Origin: Streptomyces sp. NBC_01341
GTDB taxonomy: Bacteria > Actinomycetota > Actinomycetes > Streptomycetales > Streptomycetaceae
Assembly (NCBI RefSeq): GCF_035946055.1
Contig: NZ_CP108364.1
Span: forward strand, 806,001 to 870,000
Length of the DNA stretch: 64,000 bases
Reading direction: 5' to 3'
Part shown: one piece after another, positions 63,422 to 64,000 of the stretch
Layout of the letters: each line of letters starts with the position of its first letter
Position numbering within the stretch: the first letter of the stretch is position 1
Program-made: the position numbers and the translations under genes
The notes under the pieces: model-generated
The model's input: only the letters and a program-made list of their open reading frames with translations
What the model was told of the DNA's origin: nothing
Databases searched by the model: none

Positions 63422-64000
63422 ATGACAACACCTCTGGCCGACTACGCGCGGTTCGCCGGGAAGCGGATCGCGATCGTCGAGCACATGCAGAACCACCCCT
63501 TCGTCCTGGGGCTGAAGCAGGCCCAGGAACACGGCCTCGAAGTGTGGCTGCTGACGGGCGACCGGTCCTGGTACACCCACGGACACGACTGGGACACCCA
63601 CCCGCTGGCCATCGTGGACCGGGTGATCGACGTCGACACCACGGATCTCGACGCGGTGCTCGCCGTCGTCACCGGCGAGGACGGGGCGCCTCTGGTGGAC
63701 GGCATCACGTCGTTCTCCGACTACCACACCGAACTCGCGGCCCTGGCCGCCGGCCGCCTCGGCCTGCCCGGTCCCGACCCGGCCGCCGTGCGCACCGCCA
63801 ACATCAAGGACCAGCTGCGGATCGCGCTCGGTGACCAGCCGTTCAACATCCCCCACGTGCTGGTCGGCCACCGGAGCCAGCTCGACGAGGCGGCCCGCCG
63901 CCTCGGGTTCCCGATGATCGCCAAACCCCCTGCGGAGGCCATCAGTTACGGGGTCCGCAGGGTCGACGACATGGCTGGTCTGGTCGAGGCGTGGGAGGAC
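63422..64000 (+). CDS. ATP-grasp domain protein, N-terminal part (3' end outside window)
   Basis: 193 residues of a carboxylate-amine ligase-type ATP-grasp enzyme are visible; the gene runs out of the window. The pre-grasp domain begins RFAGKRIAIVEHMQNHPFV, with ITSFSDYHTELAALAAGRLGLPGPD and then LGFPMIAKPPAEAISYGVRRV, whose lysine binds ATP. ATG 63422 has GGGAGG 6 bases upstream. It is a different subfamily from the ATP-grasp protein at 56394-57710. Such enzymes often begin small-peptide or siderophore-like pathways; the genes to the right would tell. Confidence 0.88.
   Translation, partial: MTTPLADYARFAGKRIAIVEHMQNHPFVLGLKQAQEHGLEVWLLTGDRSWYTHGHDWDTHPLAIVDRVIDVDTTDLDAVLAVVTGEDGAPLVDGITSFSDYHTELAALAAGRLGLPGPDPAAVRTANIKDQLRIALGDQPFNIPHVLVGHRSQLDEAARRLGFPMIAKPPAEAISYGVRRVDDMAGLVEAWED

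Overview
The window is high-GC actinobacterial DNA and almost certainly comes from a Streptomyces chromosome. The evidence is very strong G/C bias at third codon positions, frequent GTG starts (and one TTG), and typical gene families: DUF1206, DUF5709, an FBP/treble-clef protein, SHOCT, an F420-type PPOX oxidoreductase, a twin-arginine secreted glycosidase, Sec-secreted S8 and M4 proteases, a linocin-type encapsulin and a DyP peroxidase. I see no rRNA, tRNA or CRISPR array. About 50 genes are intact, two are cut by the window edges, and three are gene remnants.

Layout: (1) 1-951 is the 3' end of an ABC exporter. (2) 1312-5868 holds an LLM flavin monooxygenase with no ordinary start codon, then a tight DyP peroxidase / encapsulin / PLP decarboxylase operon; the DyP carries an encapsulin-targeting tail. 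(3) 5865-7007 holds a proline-rich peptide, a small GNAT and panD. (4) 7061-17450 is a sugar-catabolic segment: GH43, an AraA/FucI-like isomerase, a LacI regulator and a GH106 rhamnosidase-like enzyme. Two identical 16-bp LacI operators, debris of a second lacI and of a rhamnulokinase gene, and a near-identical 34-bp direct repeat at each end suggest a mobile or recombined block. A transposase remnant sits at its right edge. (5) 17919-24234 holds two large secreted peptidases, S8 and M4.

(6) 25056-31539 holds a GNAT, a universal stress protein / class III cyclase pair, a PPOX oxidoreductase, a UvrA-like ABC protein and an AraC/VOC pair. (7) 32075-36235 holds a small secreted protein, a SulP transporter, an alcohol dehydrogenase and an SDR. 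(8) 36576-40289 is a MarR-controlled MMPL exporter followed by adenosine deaminase. (9) 40627-45032 holds an SDR/DUF2867 protein coupled to a DNA photolyase, then DUF1206 and DoxX membrane proteins. (10) 45282-50539 holds an old-yellow-enzyme/FadH reductase with PadR, and a PAP2 + EamA-like pair divergent from TetR across nested palindromes. (11) 50741-54263 holds SPFH + NAD-kinase-like, Nudix, FBP and SHOCT proteins. (12) 54324-57710 holds a CocE-type hydrolase behind an ATP-grasp ligase. (13) 57933-62290 holds AlkB with a LexA (SOS) box and a lipid-phosphate set (PAP2/DAGK fusion, YihY, PAP2). (14) 62674-64000 holds DUF5709 and the start of a second ATP-grasp gene.

Many local regulators have a plausible palindromic operator in front of the gene they probably control (LacI, MarR, PadR, TetR, and LexA acting from elsewhere). 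Several transcription units end in long perfect hairpins, so transcript boundaries are unusually readable here. Translational coupling by ATGA/GTGA overlaps is common.
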